This document shows positions 24,501 to 32,794 of a DNA stretch of 64,000 nucleotides, one piece after another. Position 1 is the first letter of the stretch, and every line of letters begins with the position of its first letter. The translations under genes and the position numbers were made by a program. Under the pieces are notes generated by a model. That model was not told the DNA's origin and did no database searches. It saw only the letters and a list, made by a program, of their open reading frames with translations. This DNA comes from a candidate division WOR-1 bacterium RIFOXYB2_FULL_45_9 (lineage in GTDB: Bacteria; Margulisbacteria; WOR-1; O2-12-FULL-45-9; XYB2-FULL-48-7): the NCBI GenBank assembly GCA_001771575.1, contig MEUD01000001.1:1055277-1119276 (forward strand). Direction: 5' to 3'.

Positions 24501-26489
24501 CTGGCGGACCGGAAAGTCTCGATCGAGAAAGCGGTTTTATCCAAAGAGCGGGGGGAGCTCACTGCGACCGGCGGGACCGACCTGTCCGGGAACCTCGACC
24601 TGAAGATCAAAGCAAAGGAGATGCCGCTGGATATTTGCGTGATCTTCTTCCCCGGCAAAGAGTTTAAAGGGACCTTTAATCTCAACGCGGCGCTAAGCGG
24701 CCCATACTACGCCCCATATTTTTCCCTTTCCGCCAATGGACGCAACAATCTTGTCGCCGGCGCCAATTTCTCTTCCTGGTCGACGGACATCGATTACCAA
24801 AAGGAGCGGCTTACCGTTCACCGGTCGCTGATCAAGACCGGCAATGACCTTTCTACGATCGAAGGAACGGTCATCTTCTCCGGCCCGGCCATGATCGACC
24901 TTAAGGCCCAGATCAATAACGGCGGTTTCGGTTTGCTGAACTTGTGGAACGACGAAGTCTCCTGGGTCAAAGGGGAAGCCAGCTTATCCCTGCGGGCCGA
25001 GGGAAGCCTGGACACGCCAACGATCAACGGCCAGATAAAGCTGAACAATGCCGAGGTCAAATTAAGGTCCCTGGCGTCCAGCCTGCGAGACATCGACGGG
25101 ACCGGCCAGATCAAAGCAAGCCTGCTCAACATCGAAGGGTTGACCGCGATCTGGACCGGCGAGCGGACCCGCTATTTCTCAAACCTGCTGGGGCTCTCCG
25201 GCTATATCGACCTGAAGCGGGCGCTCGTCGCCAACCCGGAAATCGACCTGAATCTGGCGGTCAGCCCGACCAGAATTTACGCCGCCTTTCCCAATATATT
25301 CGTCGGTTCGCTAAAGACCGGCCAGCTATCGATCATTGGCCCGCTCCGGCTTGACCAAACCTTAGGCCCGACCTTGAGAGGAGCGATCGAGATAGAAAAC
25401 TCGGTCATTACACTCTCCAAATCCAGCGGCCAGCCGGGAAAGGGGATCCCCTTCCAGTTTGAGCTTGAGGTCGATCTCAACAAGAACGTCTACGCGGTGA
25501 TGGGGGACATTGGAACGCTCGATTTAAGCAACATCTTCATGAACCTGGAGATCGAAAGCCAGAAACTGCAGATCACAGGCGACATGAGAACCCCTACTTT
25601 GCTGGGAAGAGTCCGGGTCAAAAGAGGGACGGTCAACCTGCTCAGCCGGGAATTCACCATCCTTACAGCCGATCAGCAACAGCGATATTTCCCATACAGC
25701 TCGGAACAGATCAGCGACAACACGGCAATTTTTACCGGAGAAAAAGGGACCGAAGGCTATCTTCCTCAAATTAGGATAACTTCACTGGTCAACGTCGACG
25801 ACCAGGAAAGGGACGCGGAAGGGAAGCTCTATAAAAAGAGGGTAATCATCGTAGCTAAACTGACCGGGCTGATCGGCGCCAGAGAAGAAGCCCGCGGCCT
25901 TAGGATCAACCTGACCAGCTTCGTCGAAGACAAGACCAAGTCGCCGCCGGAAATGCGCCCGGCCAGTTACAGCGAATCCGACCTCAAGGTCCTGCTCCTC
26001 CCTGAATTTATCAAGGGCTTGACCGGGATCAAGACCGGTACCAAGGGGACGGACGGTTCGCAGGTCGACACCAACCTGGTCGTCGCCGACTTTGTCAGCA
26101 GTCGGATCCAAACGATCCTCTTTCGCGGCTTAGAGCGCGAGGTAGAACAAAAGCTGGGCCTTGAAAGCCTGACCCTGGAATACAACCTCGGGCCAAAGGT
26201 CCGGGAAGCAATGGGGCTTAGGGAAATCAACAGTATGCAGGAAGATCGGCCGGCCTGGAGCGTCGGTTTCGTCAAAGGCTTTTTTGACCGGCTGTATATC
26301 GACATCCGCTACTCCCAGGCGGGAGAGCAAACGGTTGCGACGGCCGCCCAGAACGCCTTTAATTATCAACTGACCTTCAAAATCACCCCCATATGGTCTA
26401 TAATATATTACCGGGAACCAATCAACCTAAACGAACCGGCGACCGGCTATCAAAAGGTCACCCTAAAAGCCGGATTCTATCTTTGGTAG
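21582..26489 (+). CDS. tamB: TamB / AsmA-like envelope translocation protein
   Basis: A 1635-residue protein with an N-terminal signal anchor (about 1-24), a very long run of repetitive beta-strand sequence (the hydrophobic-groove rod of AsmA-like proteins), and a C-terminal TamB/DUF490 domain in the last 350 residues (TPTLLGRVRVKRGTVNLL, ending KAGFYLW). TamB-like proteins bridge inner and outer membranes for phospholipid transport and barrel insertion. ATG 21582 is chosen over TTG 21567 because of the GGTGAGG site. It is followed after 15 bp by bamA, which supports a joint envelope function. Confidence 0.88.
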   Translation: MRKLLLLFLLSIIISTALHAFSLQDWKNSLDMSIRDQAEKGFADLFKTKVSIKEAGGSLIGQIVLKGVSIKDIGEIDEVVLHFNPIKFAINKGDIIPSLTKLSFINGKISVARDLKGKWNIDPLLPKPNDKAAPPPPFSGQIVLENCEIAYIDLVGFMGEPTNFQAIAKGVNGEVDLRNIERITFSAAGAVPEKVKAAGLVNSKTGRYELTVTAEQLPFSKWGVYTIPLPGLSPEQGKVDLSLKLTPPKTKGWPVSLSGKATFHDAAARYGNYDLTSIRGNIFIADESLAFQGISGQLNDLPVSLNGRLTGFQSLDLTIGIKQGEINKLAAILPFLKTVPVGGLFSANLRVGGTIGAPTLSGSTSVINGKAYGQAFSGGGDLSFGGKTFRADLRDVVFYGGTLSGPVTINLTGVPQLDLMLNISGLNLATLSQNTPGITGLAGGDLAITGPFSQLKGKLNGRLNRTAVFGQPLNSLRAAFQIKEGEFFLDNLIGESEQAGISAKGRISRDLTFDLLTEASGLKLAGRGIFGPMRASLNRFNGRVSWKLTPAFLSSPLRNMEADGEVSLSDGEIGEQQFDRADGTIEIDHGKIDVKNASLIKGGSKLFIAGQTGIGTETSLVFWTNGSRLEDYKILNYFLPDDLKYPSGNISASFEATGYLPPETRLTEIDQLLDLNINGRIALADGRIGGVKLTSALAGIGWRERALFIEEARLTGPLLRLTADLMISKRSLSGEIQGAADLFSLEEFTYRYGRFSGEIGATIKLSGTPSSPAIAATFRAEELKINDLYFDEAAGSVYWANKQIMTLTPLLFRDEETSLYLNGRAIIDEHSLENSFLDLELKTDGADMAAIYQLLQGIRGEAYRWGITSPNKIAPQKLSLANLSYSAQRAEDGKTVWYDADPRAPNFVRDWGALRAEFEKKEAGIPSENLKGELKALLKFKGKISSPAGSLRAEIKKGGAGAFRYDSLVFSASLADRKVSIEKAVLSKERGELTATGGTDLSGNLDLKIKAKEMPLDICVIFFPGKEFKGTFNLNAALSGPYYAPYFSLSANGRNNLVAGANFSSWSTDIDYQKERLTVHRSLIKTGNDLSTIEGTVIFSGPAMIDLKAQINNGGFGLLNLWNDEVSWVKGEASLSLRAEGSLDTPTINGQIKLNNAEVKLRSLASSLRDIDGTGQIKASLLNIEGLTAIWTGERTRYFSNLLGLSGYIDLKRALVANPEIDLNLAVSPTRIYAAFPNIFVGSLKTGQLSIIGPLRLDQTLGPTLRGAIEIENSVITLSKSSGQPGKGIPFQFELEVDLNKNVYAVMGDIGTLDLSNIFMNLEIESQKLQITGDMRTPTLLGRVRVKRGTVNLLSREFTILTADQQQRYFPYSSEQISDNTAIFTGEKGTEGYLPQIRITSLVNVDDQERDAEGKLYKKRVIIVAKLTGLIGAREEARGLRINLTSFVEDKTKSPPEMRPASYSESDLKVLLLPEFIKGLTGIKTGTKGTDGSQVDTNLVVADFVSSRIQTILFRGLEREVEQKLGLESLTLEYNLGPKVREAMGLREINSMQEDRPAWSVGFVKGFFDRLYIDIRYSQAGEQTVATAAQNAFNYQLTFKITPIWSIIYYREPINLNEPATGYQKVTLKAGFYLW

Positions 26490-26504
26490 AGAAGGGATTT
26501 TTCC

Positions 26505-28190
26505 ATGAAAAAAATAACTGTGGGGCTCCTGTTAGGCGTAACTCTCCTCTCCGGCGGCCTTTTTGCCGCCCCTAAAAAAACGGCCGAAGTCGAGCTGGTC
26601 CCCATGATCACCTCCCTTGAGATCCGGGGCGACTCGACTGTCCCGGAAAAAGAGATCGTCGACGTGATCTTTAGCCGGGTCGGCAACACCATCACCGACG
26701 AAAAGATCAGGGCCGACCTGAAAGCGATCTACACCCTGGGCTATTTCGCCGACGTCTCTTCCTCGTTCGAAGCCTTCTCCGGCGGGACCAAAGTTATCTT
26801 CAATGTCGTTGAAAATCCCCGGATCAACGCCATTGTTTTTGACGGCAACTCCGTCTACTCGACCGCCGAACTGCAGGCGCTGATCAAGATCAAACAGGGG
26901 AGCATCCTGAACTTTAAGAGCCTCCAAGACGACATCGCGGCGATCAACGACCTGTATAAAAAAGACGGCTACATGCTCTCCCGGATCGCCGACGTCGACA
27001 CGGACAAAAAGAGCGGGACACTGACCTTCAAGATCGTTGAAGGGCGACTGGAATCGATCGTCCTGGCCGGCAACGACTCGACCAAGGATTACGTTATCCT
27101 GCGCGAATTCAAATCCCTTCCAGGGACCGTCTTGAACGAGGTCCAGCTAAAAAAAGATCTGCGCAACGTTTTCAACCTTGGCTTCTTTTCCGAGATCACC
27201 CCCAACTTCGAACCGGGAAGCACCAAGGACAACATCGTACTGGAGCTCAAAATCAAAGAGTCGCGGACCAGCACCATTAACTTTGGCGGCGGCTGGGGAG
27301 AGCGCGAGGGAGGCTTTGGTTTTGTCGATCTTTCGATCAATAACCTGATGGGAACCGCCCAGGGGCTTTTGATCCGCGGCCAGGTCGGACAGCAACTCTC
27401 ATCCTATCAGTTCAAATACACCAATCCCTGGTTCTGGCCGGAAAGATTCGGCGACAAGACCGCTTTCACTTTCCGCCGCTGGCTGACCGTCGGCCGCGAC
27501 GTCTTCCAGACCGACCAGCAGGCACAGTATAACGGCGCCGACGTCTCTTTCGGCAAGCCTCTTGGCGGCAACTACAGCGTCACGCTCACCCTTGGCAGGG
27601 AAAATGTCGATCCGTACGGCGGATCAACATTTGAAGCGTATATCTCCAACACCCTGGCGGTCACCCTCGCCTTTGATACCCGCGACTTCTGGCTCAATCC
27701 CAAAGAAGGCCGCTATTACACCTTGGAACTAAAGCAGGGCTTTAAAGAAGCTGCCGCCAACTCAACCTTTTCCAAAGCCTCCCTTGACCTAAATCATTAT
27801 TACCCGGTTTTTGATAATCAGGTCGCCGCAGTTCACGGCGGATTCGGCGCCGGTACCGGGGATGTTCCGATCGGCGAGCTCTACTGGGCGGGCGGGGCCA
27901 ATACCATTCGCGGCTATTATCCGTCGGAAGCGCATAAGGGGACCCTCAAGATCATTCTCAACGGCGAATACCGGCTCAATTTTTCCGACATGTTCCAGGG
28001 GGTCTTTTTCTACGACTGGGGGAACGCCTGGAGCGGCGACGCTCCCGATACCGCCAATTTCATTTCCGGCTGGGGACCTGGGATGAGGATCAATACTCCG
28101 CTCGGCCCGATCCGGCTTGATTACGGCGTCCCGGCCGGCAGGACCTTCAGCGAAGGGATCATGCATTTTTCTATCGGCCAGGCCTTTTAA
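26505..28190 (+). CDS. bamA: Outer-membrane assembly factor BamA (Omp85), three POTRA
   Basis: 561 residues: signal peptide 1-21, three POTRA domains (about 33-110, 111-187, 188-265) and a 16-strand type barrel with the loop-6 signature NTIRGYYP and a terminal phenylalanine (GQAF). It inserts barrel proteins into the outer membrane. Proteobacterial BamA has five POTRA; three is usual in Cyanobacteria and relatives. The first POTRA start (ITSLEIRGDSTV) is typical. It lies with tamB in one transcript and is direct evidence of a diderm envelope. Confidence 0.92.
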   Translation: MKKITVGLLLGVTLLSGGLFAAPKKTAEVELVPMITSLEIRGDSTVPEKEIVDVIFSRVGNTITDEKIRADLKAIYTLGYFADVSSSFEAFSGGTKVIFNVVENPRINAIVFDGNSVYSTAELQALIKIKQGSILNFKSLQDDIAAINDLYKKDGYMLSRIADVDTDKKSGTLTFKIVEGRLESIVLAGNDSTKDYVILREFKSLPGTVLNEVQLKKDLRNVFNLGFFSEITPNFEPGSTKDNIVLELKIKESRTSTINFGGGWGEREGGFGFVDLSINNLMGTAQGLLIRGQVGQQLSSYQFKYTNPWFWPERFGDKTAFTFRRWLTVGRDVFQTDQQAQYNGADVSFGKPLGGNYSVTLTLGRENVDPYGGSTFEAYISNTLAVTLAFDTRDFWLNPKEGRYYTLELKQGFKEAAANSTFSKASLDLNHYYPVFDNQVAAVHGGFGAGTGDVPIGELYWAGGANTIRGYYPSEAHKGTLKIILNGEYRLNFSDMFQGVFFYDWGNAWSGDAPDTANFISGWGPGMRINTPLGPIRLDYGVPAGRTFSEGIMHFSIGQAF

Positions 28191-28204
28191 AAATGACTGA
28201 CTGA

Positions 28205-28837
28205 ATGAATGATAGAAGATTATTTGAAGTTTATCTTAAAGAACTGATTGAATGGAATAAAAAATTCAATTTAACTTCGATCACCGACCCGGAAGAGGTC
28301 CGCCGCAAGCATTTTGACGACTCGCTACTACTGCTAAGATCCCTCGACCTAAACGACGGATCGGTGATCGACATCGGCGCCGGAGCCGGGTTTCCAGGGA
28401 TCCCCTTAAAGATCGCCCGCCCCAGGATCCGCTTAACTTTGATCGAAGCGACCAAAAAAAAGGTTGAGTTCATGCGCCACCTGGTCTCATTGCTCGATCT
28501 GCAGGATGTGGAGGTCGTCTGGGGACGCGCGGAAGAAGCGCTCGCCGGCCGGCGCGAACAATTCGACCTAGCGGTCGCCCGGGCGGTCGCCGACCTGACG
28601 ACCCTGGCTGAATACTGCCTCCCTTACGTTAAACTTGGCGGCCAATTCGTCGCTTACAAGGAGCTGGCGATAGAGCCGGAGATCAAGAGGGCAGGAAACG
28701 CCCTAAAAACCCTGGGGGGAAAGTTCAACAGGATCGATAAGCACGACGCCAGGTCACTGGTTTTTATCGATAAAATCTCCCCGACACCGCCGAATTTCCC
28801 CCGTCGGAGCGGCATGGCAAAAAAAAGACCCCTATGA
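28205..28837 (+). CDS. rsmG: 16S rRNA (guanine527-N7)-methyltransferase
   Basis: A 210-residue RsmG (GidB): WNKKFNLTSI, SAM-binding DIGAGAGFPGIPL, and ARAVADL. ATG 28205 is 14 bp after bamA. The rsmG-parA-parB order is common near replication origins, though no dnaA or oriC is visible here. Confidence 0.93.
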   Translation: MNDRRLFEVYLKELIEWNKKFNLTSITDPEEVRRKHFDDSLLLLRSLDLNDGSVIDIGAGAGFPGIPLKIARPRIRLTLIEATKKKVEFMRHLVSLLDLQDVEVVWGRAEEALAGRREQFDLAVARAVADLTTLAEYCLPYVKLGGQFVAYKELAIEPEIKRAGNALKTLGGKFNRIDKHDARSLVFIDKISPTPPNFPRRSGMAKKRPL

Positions 28838-28843
28838 TATAAT
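28838..28843 (+). promoter_or_regulatory. Extended -10 box of leaderless parA promoter
   Basis: TGA followed by TATAAT, ending 6 nt before the parA ATG (28850). Predicted +1 is the start codon; no Shine-Dalgarno is present. Confidence 0.65.
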
Positions 28844-28849
28844 CCCGCC

Positions 28850-29617
28850 ATGGCGATAGCATTCGCGGTTGTCAATCAAAAAGGAGGGGTCGGGAAGACC
28901 ACCACGACGGTAAATTTGGCCTCCTATCTGGCCTCTTTCGGCAAAAAGATCCTCCTGGTCGACATTGACGCCCAAAGCAACGCCAGCGCCGGTCTTGGCG
29001 TCGATCGAAGCAACTTAAGCCTTTGTTTATACAACATTTTAATTGAAGGGGTTAATCCCCAGGAAGCGGTCCTAAAAAGCAACATCGCCAATCTTGACGT
29101 TCTCCCTTCCACCCCTCGTCTGGCCGGCGCCGAAGTCGAGCTGGTTTCAATGGACCCGCGAGAAACCAGGCTCAAAGAAGCCCTGGCGACTCTCAAAGAC
29201 CAATACGATTATCTGGTCATCGACTGCCCCCCTTCTCTTTCCCTTTTAACGGTCAACGCCCTGACCGCGGCCGACGAAGTGATCATCCCGATCCAATGCG
29301 AATATTACGCTCTGGAAGGGATCAGCCAGTTGACCCATACCCTGGAGCTTGTTAGGGAAAGCTTAAATCCGAGCCTAAAGATCAGGGGGATCGTTTTGAC
29401 CATGTTCGACCCTCGCACCCTCCTCTCTTCCCAGGTCGCGGATGAGACCAGAAAATATTTTGGCAACAAGGTCTTCAAGACCGTGATCCCCCGCAATGTC
29501 CGCCTGGCGGAGGCTCCCAGTTTTGGTCAACCGATCTTGTTTTACGACCCCGGAAGCAAAGGGGCCGAAGCGTACGAAAATTTATGCCGGGAGGTATTAG
29601 ATGACAACAGGATCTAA
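28850..29617 (+). CDS. parA: Chromosome partitioning ATPase ParA (Soj)
   Basis: A 255-residue deviant-Walker ATPase with KGGVGKTT at 11-18, IDCPPSL and the basic DNA-binding C-terminal region. It forms DNA-bound dimers that move ParB-parS complexes apart. It overlaps parB by 17 bp. Confidence 0.95.
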   Translation: MAIAFAVVNQKGGVGKTTTTVNLASYLASFGKKILLVDIDAQSNASAGLGVDRSNLSLCLYNILIEGVNPQEAVLKSNIANLDVLPSTPRLAGAEVELVSMDPRETRLKEALATLKDQYDYLVIDCPPSLSLLTVNALTAADEVIIPIQCEYYALEGISQLTHTLELVRESLNPSLKIRGIVLTMFDPRTLLSSQVADETRKYFGNKVFKTVIPRNVRLAEAPSFGQPILFYDPGSKGAEAYENLCREVLDDNRI

Positions 29618-30470
29618 CGCTCAAAAAAGAGGTTTAGGCAAAGGGCTCGGGGCTCTTATTCCACAGGGTTCGGTCTTCATGGGGGGACGGACCGTGATCA
29701 ACGTCGACATTAATTCGGTCATTCCCAACCCCCGCCAGCCACGGACCAACTTCAACAAAGAAATGTTGCAGGACCTGGCCGATTCGATCAAAGCCCAGGG
29801 AGTGATCGAGCCGATCCTGACCAGGATGCGCAACGGCAAGTACGAGCTGGTGGCCGGCGAGCGCCGACTTAGGGCCGCCAAAATGGCTGGGATCGCGGCG
29901 ATCCCTTCGATCGTCAAGGATTTTACCGATGAGCAGTCGCTGGAGATCGCCCTGATCGAGAACCTTCAGCGCGAAGACCTGAACCCAATGGACGAGGGAG
30001 AAGGCTACGCCCGGCTCGCCTCCGAATTCGGCATGACCCAGGAAGATATCTCCAAAAAAGTCGGCAAAAGCCGGTCGACGGTCGCCAATATGATCCGGCT
30101 CCTCTCTCTCCCCAAACCGATCAAGGAAAGCCTTCGCGAGAGAGAGATCTTTATGGGGCACGCCAGGACCCTGCTAAGCCTGGATAGCGAGGCAAAACAG
30201 CTCGACCTCTGGAAACAAATGGTCAGGCAAAAAATGAACGTGCGCGACGCCGAAGTGGTCACGCAGTCGAAGCATCGAAAAAAATCGACCGCCAAGCGGG
30301 CTTTTTCCCAAAACACCGAGCTTAATTCCATCATCGAGAAGCTGACCAACCGCCTGGCGACCAAGGTCAAGGTCTACGGCACCCCGGAGAGAGGAAGGAT
30401 TGAGATCGATTACTTCTCGCGCGAAGACCTGGAAAGGGTGCTGGATATTATTGAGGGACGCAAGCGTTAA
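29601..30470 (+). CDS. parB: Chromosome partitioning protein ParB (Spo0J)
   Basis: A 289-residue ParB with the CTP-binding GERRLRA motif (86-92), ENLQREDLNP, a helix-turn-helix (EDISKKVGKSRSTVANM) and a C-terminal dimer domain. It loads on parS as a CTP-dependent clamp. I found no clear parS copy in the window. Its 3' end overlaps the opposite small gene by 23 bp. Confidence 0.95.
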   Translation: MTTGSNAQKRGLGKGLGALIPQGSVFMGGRTVINVDINSVIPNPRQPRTNFNKEMLQDLADSIKAQGVIEPILTRMRNGKYELVAGERRLRAAKMAGIAAIPSIVKDFTDEQSLEIALIENLQREDLNPMDEGEGYARLASEFGMTQEDISKKVGKSRSTVANMIRLLSLPKPIKESLREREIFMGHARTLLSLDSEAKQLDLWKQMVRQKMNVRDAEVVTQSKHRKKSTAKRAFSQNTELNSIIEKLTNRLATKVKVYGTPERGRIEIDYFSREDLERVLDIIEGRKR

Positions 30471-30672
30471 GGGCTTCGATCGCCCCTTCGACCGTGGCAT
30501 CATTTTTGGCCGCTTCGATCAACGCCTGATATAGCTTTTTGGTCCGTTCGTCTTCGCCAAGCAGATTTTTGGCCAGGACCGCCTCAAAACTGGCCCGACC
30601 GGCAGGGGGAAGATACTTATAAGTCTCCAAAAACCCCCGGACTTCTTGCTGCAGTTTTTCTGACAGTTCCAT
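30448..30672 (-). CDS. Small helical protein of unknown function
   Basis: A 74-residue, charged, mostly alpha-helical frame (starts MELSEKLQQEVRGFLETYK) convergent with parB. It has no family I recognise, no signal peptide and no membrane segment. Support for it being real: ATG sits exactly 6 nt behind an extended TGC-TAAAAT box, the same arrangement as well-identified genes here, and its codons look like the neighbours. The overlap with parB could make it an antisense influence on parB mRNA. Confidence 0.6.
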   Translation of the reverse strand: MELSEKLQQEVRGFLETYKYLPPAGRASFEAVLAKNLLGEDERTKKLYQALIEAAKNDATVEGAIEALNACVPQ

Positions 30673-30678
30673 TTGGCC

Positions 30679-30684
30679 ATTTTA
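30679..30684 (-). promoter_or_regulatory. -10 box of leaderless small-gene promoter
   Basis: Minus-strand TAAAAT preceded by TGC, ending 6 nt before ATG 30672; divergent from the promoter at 30716. Confidence 0.6.
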
Positions 30685-30715
30685 GCATGAATTTGGCATT
30701 ATGAAATAAATATGT

Positions 30716-30721
30716 TACAAT
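30716..30721 (+). promoter_or_regulatory. Extended -10 box for the DUF1015 gene
   Basis: TGT plus TACAAT, ending 10 nt before ATG 30732; leader of about 4 nt at most, without a Shine-Dalgarno. Confidence 0.55.
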
Positions 30722-30731
30722 AACCCCAATT

Positions 30732-32069
30732 ATGGCTAGGATTTTCCCGTTCAAAGGGATAATTTACAATAAAAAGAAGCTCGCCAACCTTTCCAAAGTC
30801 ATGGCCCCCCCCTACGACGTCATCAGCCCGGAACTGCAGGAAAAGCTCTACGCCCGGAACGATTTCAACTTTATCAGGCTGATCCTGGGAAAAGAGTTCG
30901 CCTCCGACACTATTTACAACAACCGCTATGTTCGGGCGGCCGCTTTTCTTCAGGGCTGGCTCCGCCACAAGATCATGTTCAAGGACGACCAGCCCAATAT
31001 TTACGCCTATGAACAAAAGTTCAAAGCGCAGGGAAAAACCTACGCCCGACTTGGTTTTATCTCCCTCCTAAGGCTCGAAGAATTCGGCCGGGGGAAGGTC
31101 TTTCCCCACGAATTCACCTACCCGAAAGCCAAACTTGACCGACTGCAGTTGATGCGGGCTTCCAACGCCAACTTTGAATCGATCTTCTCCCTTTATTCCG
31201 ATAAAAAAGAGAAGATCACTAAAACGCTTAAAGCTTTTACCAAACGGAAACCGATAGTCGAAGTAAAGGACGATCTGGGGATCGTTCACCGGCTCTGGCG
31301 GGTCGACCGGCAGGCCGCGATAGGGAAGATCGTTCAGGAGATGAAAGACAAAGCGGTCTACATTGCCGACGGGCATCATCGCTACGAAGCGGCCATCCGT
31401 TTCCGGGATGAAATGAAACAAAAAAACACCAAATTCTCGGAAGACGAGGCATATAACCACATCATGATGTACTTTACCCCGCTGGAAGGGGATGGACTGG
31501 TCATTCTGCCGATCCACCGGGTCGTCCGCGACCTCCGATTTTTTGATCCCAAGCGCTTTGAGGAAGAGCTCGCCCACTTCTTTGACCTGACCCCTTACCA
31601 GGCGACCGCCAAAACCGCCGAAGCGACAAGGAAAAAATTGCTCAAAGATATGGCCAAGGCAGGGGAAAGCCGCCAGTCCTTCGGGCTTTATCTGGGACAC
31701 AACCGGTACCTCATGTTAACCTTAAAGGCAGATCAAAACGTCGACGAGCTGGTCGAAGAAGACCGCTCCCCGGCCTGGAAAAAGCTCGACACCAACGTTC
31801 TGCATCACGCCGTTTTTGGCCGGATCCTCCGAATCGCCCACGAGACGGAAGAGAAAGTCGTATACACTCAAATGGACGATGAAGCGGTCGCCCTGGTCGA
31901 CGCCAAAAAAGCCCAGCTTGCTTTTCTGCTTAATCCTGTTAAGATCGATCAGATCATCGAGATCGCCGGCAGTTTCGAAAAGATGCCCCATAAGTCGACT
32001 TTTTTCTTTCCAAAACTGCTCTCCGGGCTGGTCCTGAACAATTTCGATCATAATGAAAAAATTATCTAA
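30732..32069 (+). CDS. DUF1015 family protein
   Basis: A 445-residue soluble protein of the DUF1015 family, with the conserved N-terminal PFKGIIYN and MAPPYDVIS segments and the signature ADGHHRYEAA near residue 216. Biochemical function is not established; the GHHRYE motif recalls ParB/SerK-fold nucleotide enzymes, so a kinase-like role is possible but speculative. It follows parB and overlaps the next gene by 17 bp. Confidence 0.85.
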   Translation: MARIFPFKGIIYNKKKLANLSKVMAPPYDVISPELQEKLYARNDFNFIRLILGKEFASDTIYNNRYVRAAAFLQGWLRHKIMFKDDQPNIYAYEQKFKAQGKTYARLGFISLLRLEEFGRGKVFPHEFTYPKAKLDRLQLMRASNANFESIFSLYSDKKEKITKTLKAFTKRKPIVEVKDDLGIVHRLWRVDRQAAIGKIVQEMKDKAVYIADGHHRYEAAIRFRDEMKQKNTKFSEDEAYNHIMMYFTPLEGDGLVILPIHRVVRDLRFFDPKRFEEELAHFFDLTPYQATAKTAEATRKKLLKDMAKAGESRQSFGLYLGHNRYLMLTLKADQNVDELVEEDRSPAWKKLDTNVLHHAVFGRILRIAHETEEKVVYTQMDDEAVALVDAKKAQLAFLLNPVKIDQIIEIAGSFEKMPHKSTFFFPKLLSGLVLNNFDHNEKII

Positions 32070-32772
32070 GCAATTAACCCTGGTCATGCTGGCTATCCTG
32101 GCGGTCCCCGCCTGGTCAATTTTTCCTCTCGCCACCGACAACGCCAGGACCACTCCCCCCAACCGGACCGGCCTGGAAATGGGCTACTCGATCTTTCAGC
32201 CACAGAGCGGCGAGCAAAAACAACTTCTTTTTACCGTTAAAAGGGGACTCTCTGGCAACCTTGAACTGGGGACCGATCTGCCGGTCTCCCTTAGCACGCC
32301 GACCGGTCTGCAGGATGTTTCGCTTAATTTAAAATTCCGGCTTCTGCAATTCTCCAGGAGCGAAGGACTTACCCTAAAGTTCTCGACCAAACTGGCCAAT
32401 GGATCACCGGTCATGGGGACCGGGTCCGGCCTGGCAAATTATGGGATAGCGGCGATCATGACCAAGGGCTTTGGCCTGCTTACCGGACACCTAAACCTGG
32501 GCTACACAATGGTCGGCGTCCCGGCCGGGGCGGCCAGCGCCAATTATTCGTCATATTCAGCGGCCCTGGAGACGATCTTTTTTGGCGAGCACGGCGAACT
32601 CTTTACTGAAGTCGCCGGAAATTCCTCGGTCACCCCCGCGCCGTTGACCTTTACGCTCGGCGCCCGCTTCTGGCTCGGCGATTATACCCAATTCGTCGTC
32701 GGCTACGGCAAAGGGCTCTCCGACGGCGGCTATCAGAGCGCCCTGCAAATCGGACTAACCTCGGAAATTTAA
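32053..32772 (+). CDS. Predicted outer-membrane beta-barrel protein
   Basis: A 239-residue exported protein with a signal peptide (cleavage near VPAWS) and about ten amphipathic strands (e.g. GNLELGTDLPV, LFTEVAGNSS, QFVVGYGKGL). It resembles the MetA-pathway/transporter-like barrel families, but no specific assignment is safe. Coupled by a 17-bp overlap to the DUF1015 gene. Confidence 0.6.
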   Translation: MKKLSKQLTLVMLAILAVPAWSIFPLATDNARTTPPNRTGLEMGYSIFQPQSGEQKQLLFTVKRGLSGNLELGTDLPVSLSTPTGLQDVSLNLKFRLLQFSRSEGLTLKFSTKLANGSPVMGTGSGLANYGIAAIMTKGFGLLTGHLNLGYTMVGVPAGAASANYSSYSAALETIFFGEHGELFTEVAGNSSVTPAPLTFTLGARFWLGDYTQFVVGYGKGLSDGGYQSALQIGLTSEI

Positions 32773-32782
32773 TAAAGTGTGC

Positions 32783-32788
32783 TATATT
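32783..32788 (+). promoter_or_regulatory. Extended -10 box of leaderless ABC-F promoter
   Basis: TGC plus TATATT, ending 6 nt before ATG 32795. Another ATG at 32791 would lie upstream of the predicted +1. Confidence 0.6.
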
Positions 32789-32794
32789 TAATGG

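Noticed and set aside
24944-25354. 136-codon open frame inside tamB, and similar long shadow frames opposite nrdD and the hydrogenase genes
   Set aside because: They lie out of frame or antisense within well-supported genes, have Arg/Pro-rich composition typical of shadow frames in GC-rich DNA, and no promoter or ribosome site.
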